35,705 nucleotides of DNA from Olsenella_L kribbiana (GTDB lineage Bacteria; Actinomycetota; Coriobacteriia; Coriobacteriales; Atopobiaceae). Location: positions 1 to 35,705 of the forward strand of contig NZ_JAZGJP010000017.1 of assembly GCF_036408795.1 (NCBI RefSeq), given 5' to 3'. The notes beneath the pieces were generated by a model, which saw nothing but the letters and a program-made list of their open reading frames with translations, did not search any database and was not told the DNA's origin. Shown piece after piece: positions 1 to 8,563 of the stretch (position 1 is the stretch's first letter; each line of letters opens with the position of its first letter). The position numbers and the translations under genes were made by a program.

Positions 1-52
1 ACAATCACCATCCTAGGGAGGGAGGAGTTTCGTTGCATAGCATAGTTGCCTT

Positions 53-77
53 CCACCCGCACAGCGGGTGGATTTTC
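53..77 (+). terminator. Intrinsic terminator of a gene left of the window
   Basis: An 8-bp perfect GC-rich stem (CCACCCGC / GCGGGTGG) with a 3-base loop is followed by ATTTTC. It faces right, so it most likely ends a plus-strand gene lying mostly outside the window. Bases 1-45 are too short to identify that gene: two frames close, at 14-16 and at 43-45. Confidence 0.6.
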
Positions 78-110
78 ATGCCGCGCGTTCCGCGCGGCAC
101 AGGCTAAAGC

Positions 111-150
111 CTCTATGAAAAGGAGGGCACAGCCTGCGCTGTGCCCTCCT
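111..150 (-). terminator. Terminator of the radical SAM gene
   Basis: A 12-bp perfect inverted repeat (121-132 with 139-150, 6-base loop) lies 26 bases past the stop of the minus-strand radical SAM gene. On that strand it is followed by TTTCATAG, a weak T-tract, so termination is likely but may be incomplete. Confidence 0.65.
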
Positions 151-176
151 GGACGATTCATCAGAGCCTCTAGGCC

Positions 177-1655
177 TTACTTCTGCTCCTGCAGAGCCTT
201 CTCGGCTTCCTTGTCCTCTTCGGCGATGGCCTTTGCCTTGATATCGACGCCCGTGCAGCTCATGGCATCGGCGTAGATCTTCTTTCCGGTAGGGTGCTCT
301 TCGAGCCAGAGCTCCTTGGCCTTCGGTGCCCACTCCTTGGCATACGGAGCGGTGCGCTCGCAGAGCTGGTCTGCGGTCTCGGGGGCCGTGTAGTCGGAGC
401 TGTGTGCGCCGGACTCCTTGACGATCTCGGGCAGGAGGTACGGGTTCTCGAGCATCGGGCAGGGCTGGAGCATGTTGTCGTTCCAGGGATAGTGAGCACG
501 GTAGGCCTGGAAGATCGGCTGGTGCAGGCAGTCGAGCCAGCTCATGTCACGAATGTTCACGTTCGAGTAGTGGATGAAGACGCAGGGCTCCACGTCGCCA
601 CGGGCGTTCACATGGCAGTAGGCACGGCCTCCTGCGATGCAGCCGCCAACGTACTCGCCGTCATTCTGGAAGTCCATTGCGAAGATGGGCTTGCCGCCGG
701 TGACGCCACGGATCTCGCGGATGCGGTGCAGCATGTACTCGCGCTGCTCGACCGTCGGCATGAGGTCGGCATTGGCACCGTCGCCGACCGGCATGTAATG
801 GAAGTACCAGGCGTAGCGGCAGCCCTTCTCGATCAGAAGGTCGATGAACTTGTCGGAGCTGACGCGCTCGACGTTGGCGCGGGTGTAGCAGGTCGAGGTG
901 CCATAGAGCAGGCCATACTTGTGCATGAGATCGAAGGCACGCATGACCTCCTCGAAGGAGCCCTCGCCACGGCGGCCGTCGTTCACGGTCGGCTCATAGG
1001 ACTCGAGGGAGACGGAGAAGACGATGTTGCCGAGCTCCTGCACCTTCTGGCAGAACGGCTCGTCGACGAGCGATGCGTTCGTGAAGATGTTGAAGAGGGA
1101 CTCGTTGTGCTTCTCGGCGATCTTGAGGACGTCAGCCTTGCGGACGAGCGGCTCGCCGCCCGTGAGCATGAAGAGGTGGGTGCCGAGAGCCTCTGCCTCG
1201 GTGACGAGCTTGTCGATCTCGTCGTAGGAGAGGTTCAGACGGTTGCCGTATTCTGCTGCCCAGCAGCCGACGCAGTGCTTGTTGCAGGCAGACGTCGGAT
1301 CGAAGAGGATGATCCAGGGCACGTTGCACTGGTACTTCTCTGCATTCTCGGTCGTGTTGCGAAGTCCTCGGAATGCTGCCTCATAGCCGCCATTGAGGAT
1401 GGCAGTCTTGAGCACGTTGTGGTCGGTCTGGTCGATAACGTCGAACAGGAACTTCTCCCACTTCGACCCCGGATACAGGGCTGCCTTCATGCCACGGGTA
1501 GCTCCCGGGTTCGTGTCCTTCAGGAGCTTTCCTGCCATATCCACGAACTTGTCGATGTTCTTCTCGCGGTCAGGACCTGCAACGGTCTTCAGGGCCTGAT
1601 CGAGCGCAATGCTGAACGCCTTGCGTTCTGCTGCATGAGCCAGCTTTGACTGCAT
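177..1655 (-). CDS. Radical SAM protein with SPASM-like C-terminus
   Basis: The 492-residue protein carries the radical SAM CxxxCxxC cluster motif at residues 124-131 (CNKHCVGC), followed by the TGGEP-type motif (MLTGGEPL) typical of SAM binding. A second cysteine-rich part (GGCIAGGRAYCH, then VEPCVF, then QPCPM) looks like the auxiliary-cluster region of SPASM proteins, which modify peptides or other proteins. The first 110 residues are a non-radical-SAM extension. The start chosen (ATG at 1655) has AGAAGGAGAGG just upstream; an ATG eight codons earlier lacks a ribosome binding site. No small precursor-peptide gene is recognisable beside it, so the substrate is unknown. It appears monocistronic, with a terminator at 111-150. 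The family assignment is firm; the function is not. Confidence 0.85.
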   Translation of the reverse strand: MQSKLAHAAERKAFSIALDQALKTVAGPDREKNIDKFVDMAGKLLKDTNPGATRGMKAALYPGSKWEKFLFDVIDQTDHNVLKTAILNGGYEAAFRGLRNTTENAEKYQCNVPWIILFDPTSACNKHCVGCWAAEYGNRLNLSYDEIDKLVTEAEALGTHLFMLTGGEPLVRKADVLKIAEKHNESLFNIFTNASLVDEPFCQKVQELGNIVFSVSLESYEPTVNDGRRGEGSFEEVMRAFDLMHKYGLLYGTSTCYTRANVERVSSDKFIDLLIEKGCRYAWYFHYMPVGDGANADLMPTVEQREYMLHRIREIRGVTGGKPIFAMDFQNDGEYVGGCIAGGRAYCHVNARGDVEPCVFIHYSNVNIRDMSWLDCLHQPIFQAYRAHYPWNDNMLQPCPMLENPYLLPEIVKESGAHSSDYTAPETADQLCERTAPYAKEWAPKAKELWLEEHPTGKKIYADAMSCTGVDIKAKAIAEEDKEAEKALQEQK

Positions 1656-1836
1656 AGTGCCTCTCCTTCTAGCGTGCACCGAACCAGCGTATCCGCAGAT
1701 AGCAACTATTTTTGACGCCGATTCAAATTGACTAGGAGTACTTTACCACCCCACTGCCATCCCTCAAGTCACAAATCTCTCCTTGCGCATATTCTGAAAG
1801 GAATCCAAACGCAATCAGCAGAATGGACAGGGTTGC

Positions 1837-2802
1837 CTATGCACCGAACGCATGGAGCCAGCCCAGTCCATCCACATTTGCACGGATATGGGCGCAGCTT
1901 GCCTGCCACTTGGCCACCTCGTCCTCGGAAAGCTCCGGCACGAAGATGTGCTCCACGCCGGCAGCGCCGATGACGCAGGGAAGGGATGCCCAGACGCCGG
2001 TGACGCCGTAGACGCCCTCGATGCGTGTCGATACCGGCGTCACGAGCTTCGTATCGCCGAGGATGGCAGAGACGATCTTCACGGTGCCGCGGGCGATGGA
2101 GTACTCCGTGCAGTGCTTGCCCACCATCGTGACGTAGCCGCCGCGGCGTGCCTCTTCCTCGAGCTTGTCGCGGTCGAACTTCCTGCCTGTCTGTGCCTCC
2201 ACCTCATCTGCCGTGAGGCACCCAAGCGTCACATGGCTCCAGCAAGCAAACTCGGAGAAGCCATGCTCGCCGAGCATCCAGGCATGGATGCTCTGAGGGT
2301 CATAGCCTGTGGCATGGGAGATGGCATGCTGGAAGCGGGCAGAGTCGAGCGTCGTGCCGGATCCTATGACACGCCTCCAGTCATAGTGGCCGCTCTCCTG
2401 CCAGATGGCCTCTGCCACCACGTCGTTCGGGTTCGAGACGCTCACCCAGATGCCGGCAAATCCTGCCTCCATGATGCGGGGCACAAACGTCTTCACCTCT
2501 TCAGGCGTGACCACATTCTCGCCGTCACGGTCCTTCTGCGACGCCTCGATATGGCCCGTGGCATTCACGATCACATCGCACTCAGCCAGCTCCTCATAGC
2601 GCGTGTCGCACTCATGGACCTTTGCGGCCCTTGGATAGAACGCCATCGCATCTTGCAGATCGTTCACCTGGGCACGGCAGAGCTTCTCATCCTTGTCCGA
2701 GATGAAGAGCTCCGTCACAAGGCCCTCTTCGAGCAGGGCATTCGCGACATGCGCTCCCACATGGCTTGCTCCGATGATGCCGACCTTTGCCTGGCTCTTC
2801 AT
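1837..2802 (-). CDS. L-2-hydroxyisocaproate dehydrogenase-like enzyme
   Basis: A 321-residue member of the lactate/malate dehydrogenase superfamily, expected to interconvert a 2-oxoacid and its L-2-hydroxyacid with NAD(H) in the cytoplasm. The nucleotide-binding loop is GASHVG at 11-16, with Ser where the middle Gly is usual. The catalytic set is present: Asp153 and Arg156 (LDSAR) and His180 (GEHG, 178-181). The mobile loop HIEASQKDRDGEN has the insertion seen in L-2-hydroxyisocaproate dehydrogenase rather than the QKPGETR loop of lactate dehydrogenase. The stretch EEEARRGGYVTMVGK also resembles that enzyme. The natural substrate is probably a branched or aromatic 2-oxoacid, by inference. The start at 2802 follows AGAAGGATGGC. 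It is divergent from the methyltransferase gene across 172 bases. Confidence 0.8.
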   Translation of the reverse strand: MKSQAKVGIIGASHVGAHVANALLEEGLVTELFISDKDEKLCRAQVNDLQDAMAFYPRAAKVHECDTRYEELAECDVIVNATGHIEASQKDRDGENVVTPEEVKTFVPRIMEAGFAGIWVSVSNPNDVVAEAIWQESGHYDWRRVIGSGTTLDSARFQHAISHATGYDPQSIHAWMLGEHGFSEFACWSHVTLGCLTADEVEAQTGRKFDRDKLEEEARRGGYVTMVGKHCTEYSIARGTVKIVSAILGDTKLVTPVSTRIEGVYGVTGVWASLPCVIGAAGVEHIFVPELSEDEVAKWQASCAHIRANVDGLGWLHAFGA

Positions 2803-2974
2803 GCCATCCTTCTTTCTCTTCGATGCATCTTCCACATCCGACTCTACCCGTTGCATAGAGGAGCTGTACAGGAACCCGTGCCATTTTGGCCCATTCGGCC
2901 ACCCAGCAGCAGACCTGCGCCTTCTTAGGGCTACCATCAGGAGCAGAAACATGCACCGAGAGCGAGGAGACCCC

Positions 2975-4174
2975 ATGGGATACCGTACCTACACCTGCCC
3001 TTCTGCCGCACGCTGCGGCGGCTGCGAATGGCTCAATGTCCCCTATCCCATACAGCTGAAGCGCAAGCAGGCGGCACTCGAAGAGACCTTCAGGCCCTTC
3101 CTCGAAGGTGCTTCTGCACCCGAGCTTCTCCCGATCGTCGGTATGGACGAGCCTCTGCACTACCGCCACAAGGCAGCGACGCCCTTTGCCCCTGCCCCTC
3201 ATGGACGCATCCGCTACGGCTTCTATGCCAAGGGCACGCACCGCATCATGAATGTGCCCGAGTGCCTGGCAGAAGACCCGAGATGCCGTGCCATCCTGGC
3301 ATCAGTTGCGAAGACCGCAGAGCGCATGCACATCTCTGCCTACGACGAAGACCGCGGACGCGGCGTCCTTCGGCATGCTGTCGTGCGCTGCGCCTGGAAG
3401 ACCGATGAAGTGCTCCTGACCGTCGTCGCAAACGGCGAGAGCCTGCCCCACGAGAAGGAGTTCGTCGAGCGCTTCCTCGAGTACACGCCCGAGGTCACGA
3501 CGCTTGCCCTGAACTCGAACGAGCGCAGGACGAATGCAATCTTGGGACCCCATACCCGCACCTTGAAGGGCACTGGCGTCATGCACGACGAGCTTCTGGG
3601 CTGCCGCTTTGCGATCGGCCCCGTCTCCTTCTACCAGACAAACCCGGAGCAGACCGAGAAGCTCTATCAGCTTGCGATCGAGCCCGTGCTGGCAGCTGCA
3701 AAGGAGGGCTCTGCCCTCGAGGTGCTCGATGCCTACTGCGGCCTTGGCACGATCGGCATCTGCCTTGCCGCCGAAGCGAAGGCACAGGGAAAGGAAGCCC
3801 ATATCCTCGGCGTCGAGAAGGGCGCCGAGGCAATCCGACTTGCCAAGCGCAATGCGCGGGACAATGGCCTTGAGGATGCATGCCGCTTCGTCTGCGACGA
3901 TGCCACGAACTATCTCGAGGCGCTCGCTCGCCAGGGCCGCCACTTCGATATCGTGGTCCTGGATCCTCCGCGCGCAGGCTCGACGCCTGAGTTCCTCTCG
4001 GCTGTCGCAACCCTGGCGCCTGAGCGCATCGCCTATATCTCCTGCAATCCCGAGACACAGGTGAGAGACCTCATGGTCTTGGCCGAGCGCGGCTACCACG
4101 TGGACTCCATCCAGGGCGTCGACATGTTCCCGCACACGAAGCATACGGAGACCGTCGCTGTGCTGACGCGCTAG
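2975..4174 (+). CDS. TrmA/RlmCD-type RNA (uracil-5-)-methyltransferase
   Basis: A 399-residue SAM-dependent enzyme expected to make 5-methyluridine in 23S rRNA (or tRNA). Cys8, Cys14 and Cys17 (CPSAARCGGC) with Cys97 form the [4Fe-4S] site of the RumA/RlmD family. The SAM-binding motif is DAYCGLGTIG at 252-261, followed by DPPRAG at 330-335. The catalytic cysteine is Cys357 in SCNPET, and HTET near the C-terminus holds the general-base Glu. The N-terminal TRAM domain of longer homologues is absent; the protein begins directly with the cluster region. The start at 2975 has GCGAGGAGA upstream. An in-frame ATG at 2951 is less well placed. The stop lies 11 bases before the next gene, suggesting co-transcription. 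Which uridine is modified cannot be read from the sequence. Confidence 0.85.
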   Translation: MGYRTYTCPSAARCGGCEWLNVPYPIQLKRKQAALEETFRPFLEGASAPELLPIVGMDEPLHYRHKAATPFAPAPHGRIRYGFYAKGTHRIMNVPECLAEDPRCRAILASVAKTAERMHISAYDEDRGRGVLRHAVVRCAWKTDEVLLTVVANGESLPHEKEFVERFLEYTPEVTTLALNSNERRTNAILGPHTRTLKGTGVMHDELLGCRFAIGPVSFYQTNPEQTEKLYQLAIEPVLAAAKEGSALEVLDAYCGLGTIGICLAAEAKAQGKEAHILGVEKGAEAIRLAKRNARDNGLEDACRFVCDDATNYLEALARQGRHFDIVVLDPPRAGSTPEFLSAVATLAPERIAYISCNPETQVRDLMVLAERGYHVDSIQGVDMFPHTKHTETVAVLTR

Positions 4175-4185
4175 GGAGCAGCCTC

Positions 4186-5046
4186 ATGGATTCCAGGATG
4201 AAGAAGGTACTTGCTGCAGGAGCGCTTGCCGCCGGTACCGCAGCAGCCGTCGCCGCCCTGAAGAGGACAGATCCCCATCTTGTGCGCTGCCAGGACGGAT
4301 GGGCTCTTGTCTCGACCCATCGAATCGAAGGCACGCCCGTGCGTGTCATGCGGCAGGGCGGTGTCTGGCAGTCCGCCACCTATCTGGGAGATGCGTGGGC
4401 TGAACCCGTCTTTGCCTACTACCGAGCCTTTGATGCCATCTTCTCAGCCAGCCCCGCCTTCGAAGCAGCATCGGGCCATGCAATCGCCCATGTCCTCATG
4501 ATCGGCGGAGGCGGCTTTGCCTGGCCGAAGCATGCGCTGACAGAGCATGCAGATCTCTCGCTCACCGTCGTCGAGCATGACCCGGCAACGATTGCCTGTG
4601 CCCGCAGGTGGTTCTATCTCGACCGGCTCGAGCGCGAAGCAGGAGAGCGCCTCTCTGTCATCTGCGCTGACGGACGTGCCTTCCTCGAAGAGGCAGATGC
4701 ACGCTTCGATGCGATTCTGAACGACGCCTTCACAGGAGCTCTCCCTGTACGCTCGCTTGCCACGGTCGAGGCAGCACGTGCCATGAAGGCACATCTCGTG
4801 CCCGGCGGCCTCTATGCGGCAAACGTCGTATCTGAAGATGAGGGAGAGGATGTCTCGTTCCTGCGCGACTGCGTGGCAACGCTTGAAGAGGTCTTCGCGC
4901 ACGTCGCAGTGCTCCCTGCCGAAGACGAGACGTATGGAGGCGAGGACAACTACCTCGTCGTGGCAACAGACGCAGCGCTCGCTCTTCCCGATGCCATCCC
5001 CTTCGACGAGGAGTTCCTGGGTACGATACTTGAAGATGAAGGCTGA
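4186..5046 (+). CDS. Spermidine-synthase-like (SpeE-fold) methyltransferase homologue
   Basis: A 286-residue protein with the Rossmann fold of spermidine synthases and related class I methyltransferases. The glycine loop is IGGGGFAWP (106-114), the ribose-binding acid is Glu130 in VVEHDP, then ADGRAF at 161-166, and NDAFTG around Asp180 takes the place of the catalytic D-x-x region. Residues 8-25 are Ala-rich and hydrophobic, so the N-terminus may be membrane-anchored or a short signal-like segment. No S-adenosylmethionine decarboxylase gene is nearby, so polyamine synthesis is unproven; many proteins of this shape are of unknown function. The start has AGGGAG eight bases upstream. It follows the RNA methyltransferase gene after 11 bases and precedes the pseudogene by 40. 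Confidence 0.7.
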   Translation: MDSRMKKVLAAGALAAGTAAAVAALKRTDPHLVRCQDGWALVSTHRIEGTPVRVMRQGGVWQSATYLGDAWAEPVFAYYRAFDAIFSASPAFEAASGHAIAHVLMIGGGGFAWPKHALTEHADLSLTVVEHDPATIACARRWFYLDRLEREAGERLSVICADGRAFLEEADARFDAILNDAFTGALPVRSLATVEAARAMKAHLVPGGLYAANVVSEDEGEDVSFLRDCVATLEEVFAHVAVLPAEDETYGGEDNYLVVATDAALALPDAIPFDEEFLGTILEDEG

Positions 5047-5086
5047 GATCTTGGCTCCTCCTGTGCCCTGAAGACAGGAGCTCCCC

Positions 5087-5707
5087 ATGCGCGCCTATGT
5101 GATCCATGAAGAAGGGGCCAGAAGCCCTCACCCCTGAAGAGGTCCCGGTGCCTCAGGTGCGCCCCGGCGGTCGCTCATCCGCATCCGCGCCTTCGGCCTC
5201 AACCATTCGGAGATCTTCACGAGGCAGGGCCTCTCCCCTTCTGTCGCCTTCCCGAGGATCTTGGGCATAGACTGCACGGGCGAGATTGCCGAGACGACCG
5301 ATCCGGAGAGGCTGCCACGCGGCCAGAAGGTCGTCTCCCTCATGGGCGAGATGGGACGTGCCTTCGATGGCAGCTATGCAGAGTATGCACTCGTTCCGAA
5401 TGAGCAGATCTATCCGGTTGCGTCCGATCTTCCCTGGGAAAAGCTTGCCGCCATCCCCGAGACCGGATATACCGCCTATGGGTCGATCCAGAACCTGAAG
5501 GTGGAAGACGCGGACCATGTCCTGGTCCGCGGCGCCACAAGCTCTGTCGGCATTGCCGCGGCACGCCTCCAGGCCCTCTTCGACGAGATCGCACGGACTC
5601 ATGCCAACCTGGGACCGGCAAAGGTCTTCCCCTTCTCCGAGCTCAGGGTAGCCCACACCTGGCTCGGCAGCGAGAGATCCGGAGGCAAGGCGGTCATCGT
5701 CCTCTGA
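5087..5707 (+). pseudogene. Degraded zinc-type alcohol dehydrogenase / quinone oxidoreductase
   Basis: Remains of a medium-chain dehydrogenase/reductase gene. An ATG at 5087 with AGGAG upstream opens MRAYVIHEEG, the usual family N-terminus. The frame then breaks at a GGGG run near 5114-5117: reading one base later continues as PEALTPEEVPVPQV. A second shift between about 5157 and 5174 restores the first frame as LIRIRAFGLNHSEIF and runs to the stop at 5705-5707. Past VLVRGATSSVGIAAARLQAL, the start of the NAD(P) fold, the sequence jumps straight to FDEIARTHANLGPAKVFPF and the normal C-terminal end. About 110-130 residues of the cofactor domain are therefore missing. Two frameshifts plus an internal deletion make an active enzyme very unlikely. 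The frameshifts alone could be sequencing errors; the deletion is harder to explain so. Confidence 0.8.
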
Positions 5708-5840
5708 GACTCTCCCAACATGTACCTTCTGTTGCCCCGCTGTGACGTTTATGCTCCATTTCCTGTCTTCTGCCGGCGCCTGATTCATCGAAGCGTATCG
5801 TAGATGACGCTCAGCCAGCTTTCAGAAAGAGAGGATGGAC

Positions 5841-6797
5841 ATGGCATTCCGCAATTCGAAGGCAGTGATCGTCGGTGTCGGCAACGTCGGTGCGACCTGC
5901 GCCTACAGCTTCGTGAACCAGCTGCTCTGCGAAGATCTTGTTCTCGTGGACGTGAACAAGGACAAGGCCTTGGCAGAGGCGCTCGATATCCAGCATTCCG
6001 TCTACTTCATGAACCGCAACATGCATGTGAGGGCAGGAGACTACTCCGAGTGCAAGGATGCCGATGTCGTGGTGATCTCTGCATCTGCACCGATGCCGAA
6101 GGACTCCCACGACCGCCTCGAGATGCTGAGACCATCCATGGGCCTCATGAAGGCCATCATGACCTCGATCATGGAGGCAGGCTTCCATGGCATCCTGATC
6201 GTCGTCTCGAACCCTGTCGATGTTATGACCTACTACGCCTGGAAGCTCTCGGGCCTGCCTGCCAACCAGGTCATCGGCTCCGGCACGAACCTCGATACGG
6301 CACGCCTCTGCACGGCATTCTCCCGCATGTACGATCTCGACGCCCGGAATGTCGAGGCCTATGTGATGGGCGAGCACGGCGATTCCGAGGTCGTCGTCTG
6401 GGACTCCGCCACGATCGGCGGCAAGAGGATCGACGATGTCCTGCGTGACAACGCCTCCCGCACGAAGGGCACGACGAAGCAGGAGCTTGCGCATGAGGTC
6501 GTGGAAGCCGGCTGGGACATCTTCAACCGCAAGGGCAACACCTGCTACGGCATTGCCTCTTCTGTGACCGCTATCGCCCGCTCGATCTTCTTCGACGACA
6601 ATGCGATCCATCCGGTGAGCGTCCGCCTCACGGGACAGTATGGGATCGATGGCGCCTTCCTCTCGGTGCCGACGATCTTGGACCACACCGGTGCCAAGGA
6701 GATCGTCGAGATCCGCCTCGCCGAGGACGAGCTTTCCGCTCTCCAGAAGTCGGCAAAGCTCCTCGAGGAGTACTACGAGATCGTAGACAGCAACTAG
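5841..6797 (+). CDS. ldh: L-lactate / L-2-hydroxyacid dehydrogenase
   Basis: A 318-residue NAD-dependent dehydrogenase of the LDH family. It shows GVGNVG (12-17), the NAD-selecting Asp37, Asp152 and Arg155 (LDTAR) and the proton-relay His179 in GEHGDS. Overall it looks like L-lactate dehydrogenase, which reduces pyruvate to lactate and regenerates NAD+ in fermentation. The mobile loop, however, reads SAPMPKDSHDR. Aligned on Arg92 and Lys87, the position that is Gln in lactate dehydrogenases is Pro86, so pyruvate specificity is not assured. ATG 5841 is preferred over ATG 5835 because AGAGAGG sits directly against the earlier codon but six bases from the later one. A strong terminator follows at 6823. 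It stands alone, 133 bases past the pseudogene. Confidence 0.8.
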   Translation: MAFRNSKAVIVGVGNVGATCAYSFVNQLLCEDLVLVDVNKDKALAEALDIQHSVYFMNRNMHVRAGDYSECKDADVVVISASAPMPKDSHDRLEMLRPSMGLMKAIMTSIMEAGFHGILIVVSNPVDVMTYYAWKLSGLPANQVIGSGTNLDTARLCTAFSRMYDLDARNVEAYVMGEHGDSEVVVWDSATIGGKRIDDVLRDNASRTKGTTKQELAHEVVEAGWDIFNRKGNTCYGIASSVTAIARSIFFDDNAIHPVSVRLTGQYGIDGAFLSVPTILDHTGAKEIVEIRLAEDELSALQKSAKLLEEYYEIVDSN

Positions 6798-6822
6798 GCT
6801 GTCCAGAACATGGCTATGCACG

Positions 6823-6860
6823 AAGGGAGCCGGACCAGACAATCCGGCTCCCTTCTTCTT
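6823..6860 (+). terminator. Terminator of ldh
   Basis: A 12-bp perfect stem (AAGGGAGCCGGA, 6823-6834, with 6843-6854) and an 8-base loop are followed by TCTTCTTT. It lies between the convergent ldh and purN genes. The other strand lacks a T-tract, so it chiefly serves ldh. Confidence 0.85.
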
Positions 6861-6876
6861 TGACCTGTTCCCGCTT

Positions 6877-7500
6877 CTAGTCTGCGAGGTAGGGCACGCC
6901 GTCAGGACGGTAGGCAAGCTTGCCCTGGGCAAGCTTCTCGATCACATAGGGATAGAGCACGTGCTCGATCTCGTGGATATGCGCCTCGAGCTCATCCACA
7001 TCCCAGGCAGGGTCGACCTCGAGGGCACGCTGGGCCAGGATCGGGCCGCAGTCATAGCGGTTGTCTGCGACGTGCACCGTGACGCCTGTGACCTTGACAC
7101 CGTAGTCGAAGGCATCCTGGATGGCGTGGGCACCCTTGAAGCTCGGCAGAAGCGCCGGGTGGATATTGAGCACTCGTCCCGGGAAGGTCGCGAGGATCGG
7201 CTCATGCACCATGCGCATGTAGCCTGCCATAACGACGTAGTCGACATTCTTCTGCTTGAGCTCTGTCGCGATGACCATGTCTGCCTGGATCGGGTCGGCG
7301 TAGATCGTCTTGTCGAGCGTAAGCGTCTGGATGCCTGCCTTCTGGGCACGCTTCAAGCCGAAGGCAGAAGGACGCGACGACACGACAAGCTCGATCGAGG
7401 CATCGAGGGTGCCGTCAGCGATGCGGTCGATCAGTGCCTGCAGGTTCGTGCCGGAGCCGGAGATGAGGACACCGAGCTTGAGCTTCTTTGCCTCGCTCAT
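6877..7500 (-). CDS. purN: Phosphoribosylglycinamide formyltransferase (GART)
   Basis: PurN transfers the formyl group of 10-formyltetrahydrofolate to glycinamide ribonucleotide, the third step of purine synthesis. The 207-residue protein has the phosphate-binding GSGTN at 15-19, the family signature LNIHPALLPSF with catalytic Asn112 and His114, and Asp150 in DNRYDCGP. Length matches the usual 190-215. The start ATG overlaps the purM stop in an ATGA tetranucleotide, so the two are translationally coupled. It is the last gene of the sortase-purF-purM-purN unit; only the ldh terminator hairpin lies beyond it. Confidence 0.97.
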   Translation of the reverse strand: MSEAKKLKLGVLISGSGTNLQALIDRIADGTLDASIELVVSSRPSAFGLKRAQKAGIQTLTLDKTIYADPIQADMVIATELKQKNVDYVVMAGYMRMVHEPILATFPGRVLNIHPALLPSFKGAHAIQDAFDYGVKVTGVTVHVADNRYDCGPILAQRALEVDPAWDVDELEAHIHEIEHVLYPYVIEKLAQGKLAYRPDGVPYLAD

Positions 7501-8561
7501 CGGTAGACCACCTTGCCCGTGCCTTCCGTGACCTCGCCCATAACGAAGGGATGGAGGCCTTCTGCCTCGAGGTCCTCGCAGACCTCATCGAGGTCGTCCT
7601 GCGCGCAGAGGATGGACATGCCGACACCCATGTTGAAGGTCTTGTAGGCCTCGTCCTGCGTAAGTCCTGCCGCCTTCACGCAGTAGTCGATGACAGGCGG
7701 GACATCCCAGGCAGGGCCATCTGCACCTCCTCGGTCGACGACCGCGTCAAGCGTCTTCGGAAGCGCACGGTTCAGGTTCTCCGTGATGCCGCCGCCTGTG
7801 ATGTGTGCCATTGCATGGAGCGGTGCGCCCTTGCGAAGGACATTCATAAGCTTGCCGGCATAGATCGTCGTCGGGCGCATGACGGCGTCAGCCAGAGACT
7901 CGCCGCCGAGCTCGGGAAGCGGACGCTCGAGCTCTTCCACGGTCTTGCCCTCGATTGCGACCTTGCGGACGAGCGAGTAGCCGTTCGAGTGGATGCCGGA
8001 GGAAGGAAGGCCGATGATTGCGTCGCCGAGCTTCACCTTCTCGGGGCCGATCATCTTGGGGCGATCGACGACACCCACGACGAAGCCTGCGAGGTCGTAG
8101 TCATCCGGCTTCATGACGCCAGGATGCTCGGCCATCTCGCCGCCCACAAGGGCACAGCCGCTCATCTTGCAGCCTTCGGCGATGCCCTTCACGATCTCTG
8201 CGACATGCTCGGCGCGGAGCTTGCCGATAGCGATGTAGTCGAGGAAGAACAGGGGCTCTGCTCCCAGAGGCACGATATCGTCGACGCACATGGCAACGAG
8301 GTCCTGGCCGACCGTATCGTGGCGGTCGAGGAGCTGCGCGATGGCAAGCTTCGTGCCGACGCCGTCCGTGCCGGAGACGAGAATCGGGTCCTCCATATCC
8401 TTGCAGGCTGCGAGCGAGAAGCAGGAGCCGAAGCCGCCGAGGCCTCCAATCACCTCAGGACGGTTCGTCTCTGCAACGGCAGCCTTGATCGCATCGACCG
8501 CGCGTGCGCCCTCGTCGACATCGACGCCGGCATCCGCATAGTTCATATGCTTTGTTTCCAT
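7497..8561 (-). CDS. purM: Phosphoribosylformylglycinamidine cyclo-ligase (AIR synthetase)
   Basis: PurM closes the imidazole ring of aminoimidazole ribonucleotide using ATP, the fifth step of purine synthesis. The 354-residue protein shows the family N-terminus (YADAGVDVDEGARAV), TDGVGTK at 65-71, MCVDDI around Asp94 and a glycine-rich GGEMAEHPG motif. The open frame extends far upstream inside purF, but the real start is ATG 8561: it follows GAGGAGGAG and lies two bases past the purF stop, and homology begins there. The stop overlaps the purN start by four bases. Confidence 0.97.
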   Translation of the reverse strand: METKHMNYADAGVDVDEGARAVDAIKAAVAETNRPEVIGGLGGFGSCFSLAACKDMEDPILVSGTDGVGTKLAIAQLLDRHDTVGQDLVAMCVDDIVPLGAEPLFFLDYIAIGKLRAEHVAEIVKGIAEGCKMSGCALVGGEMAEHPGVMKPDDYDLAGFVVGVVDRPKMIGPEKVKLGDAIIGLPSSGIHSNGYSLVRKVAIEGKTVEELERPLPELGGESLADAVMRPTTIYAGKLMNVLRKGAPLHAMAHITGGGITENLNRALPKTLDAVVDRGGADGPAWDVPPVIDYCVKAAGLTQDEAYKTFNMGVGMSILCAQDDLDEVCEDLEAEGLHPFVMGEVTEGTGKVVYR

Positions 8562-8563
8562 GG

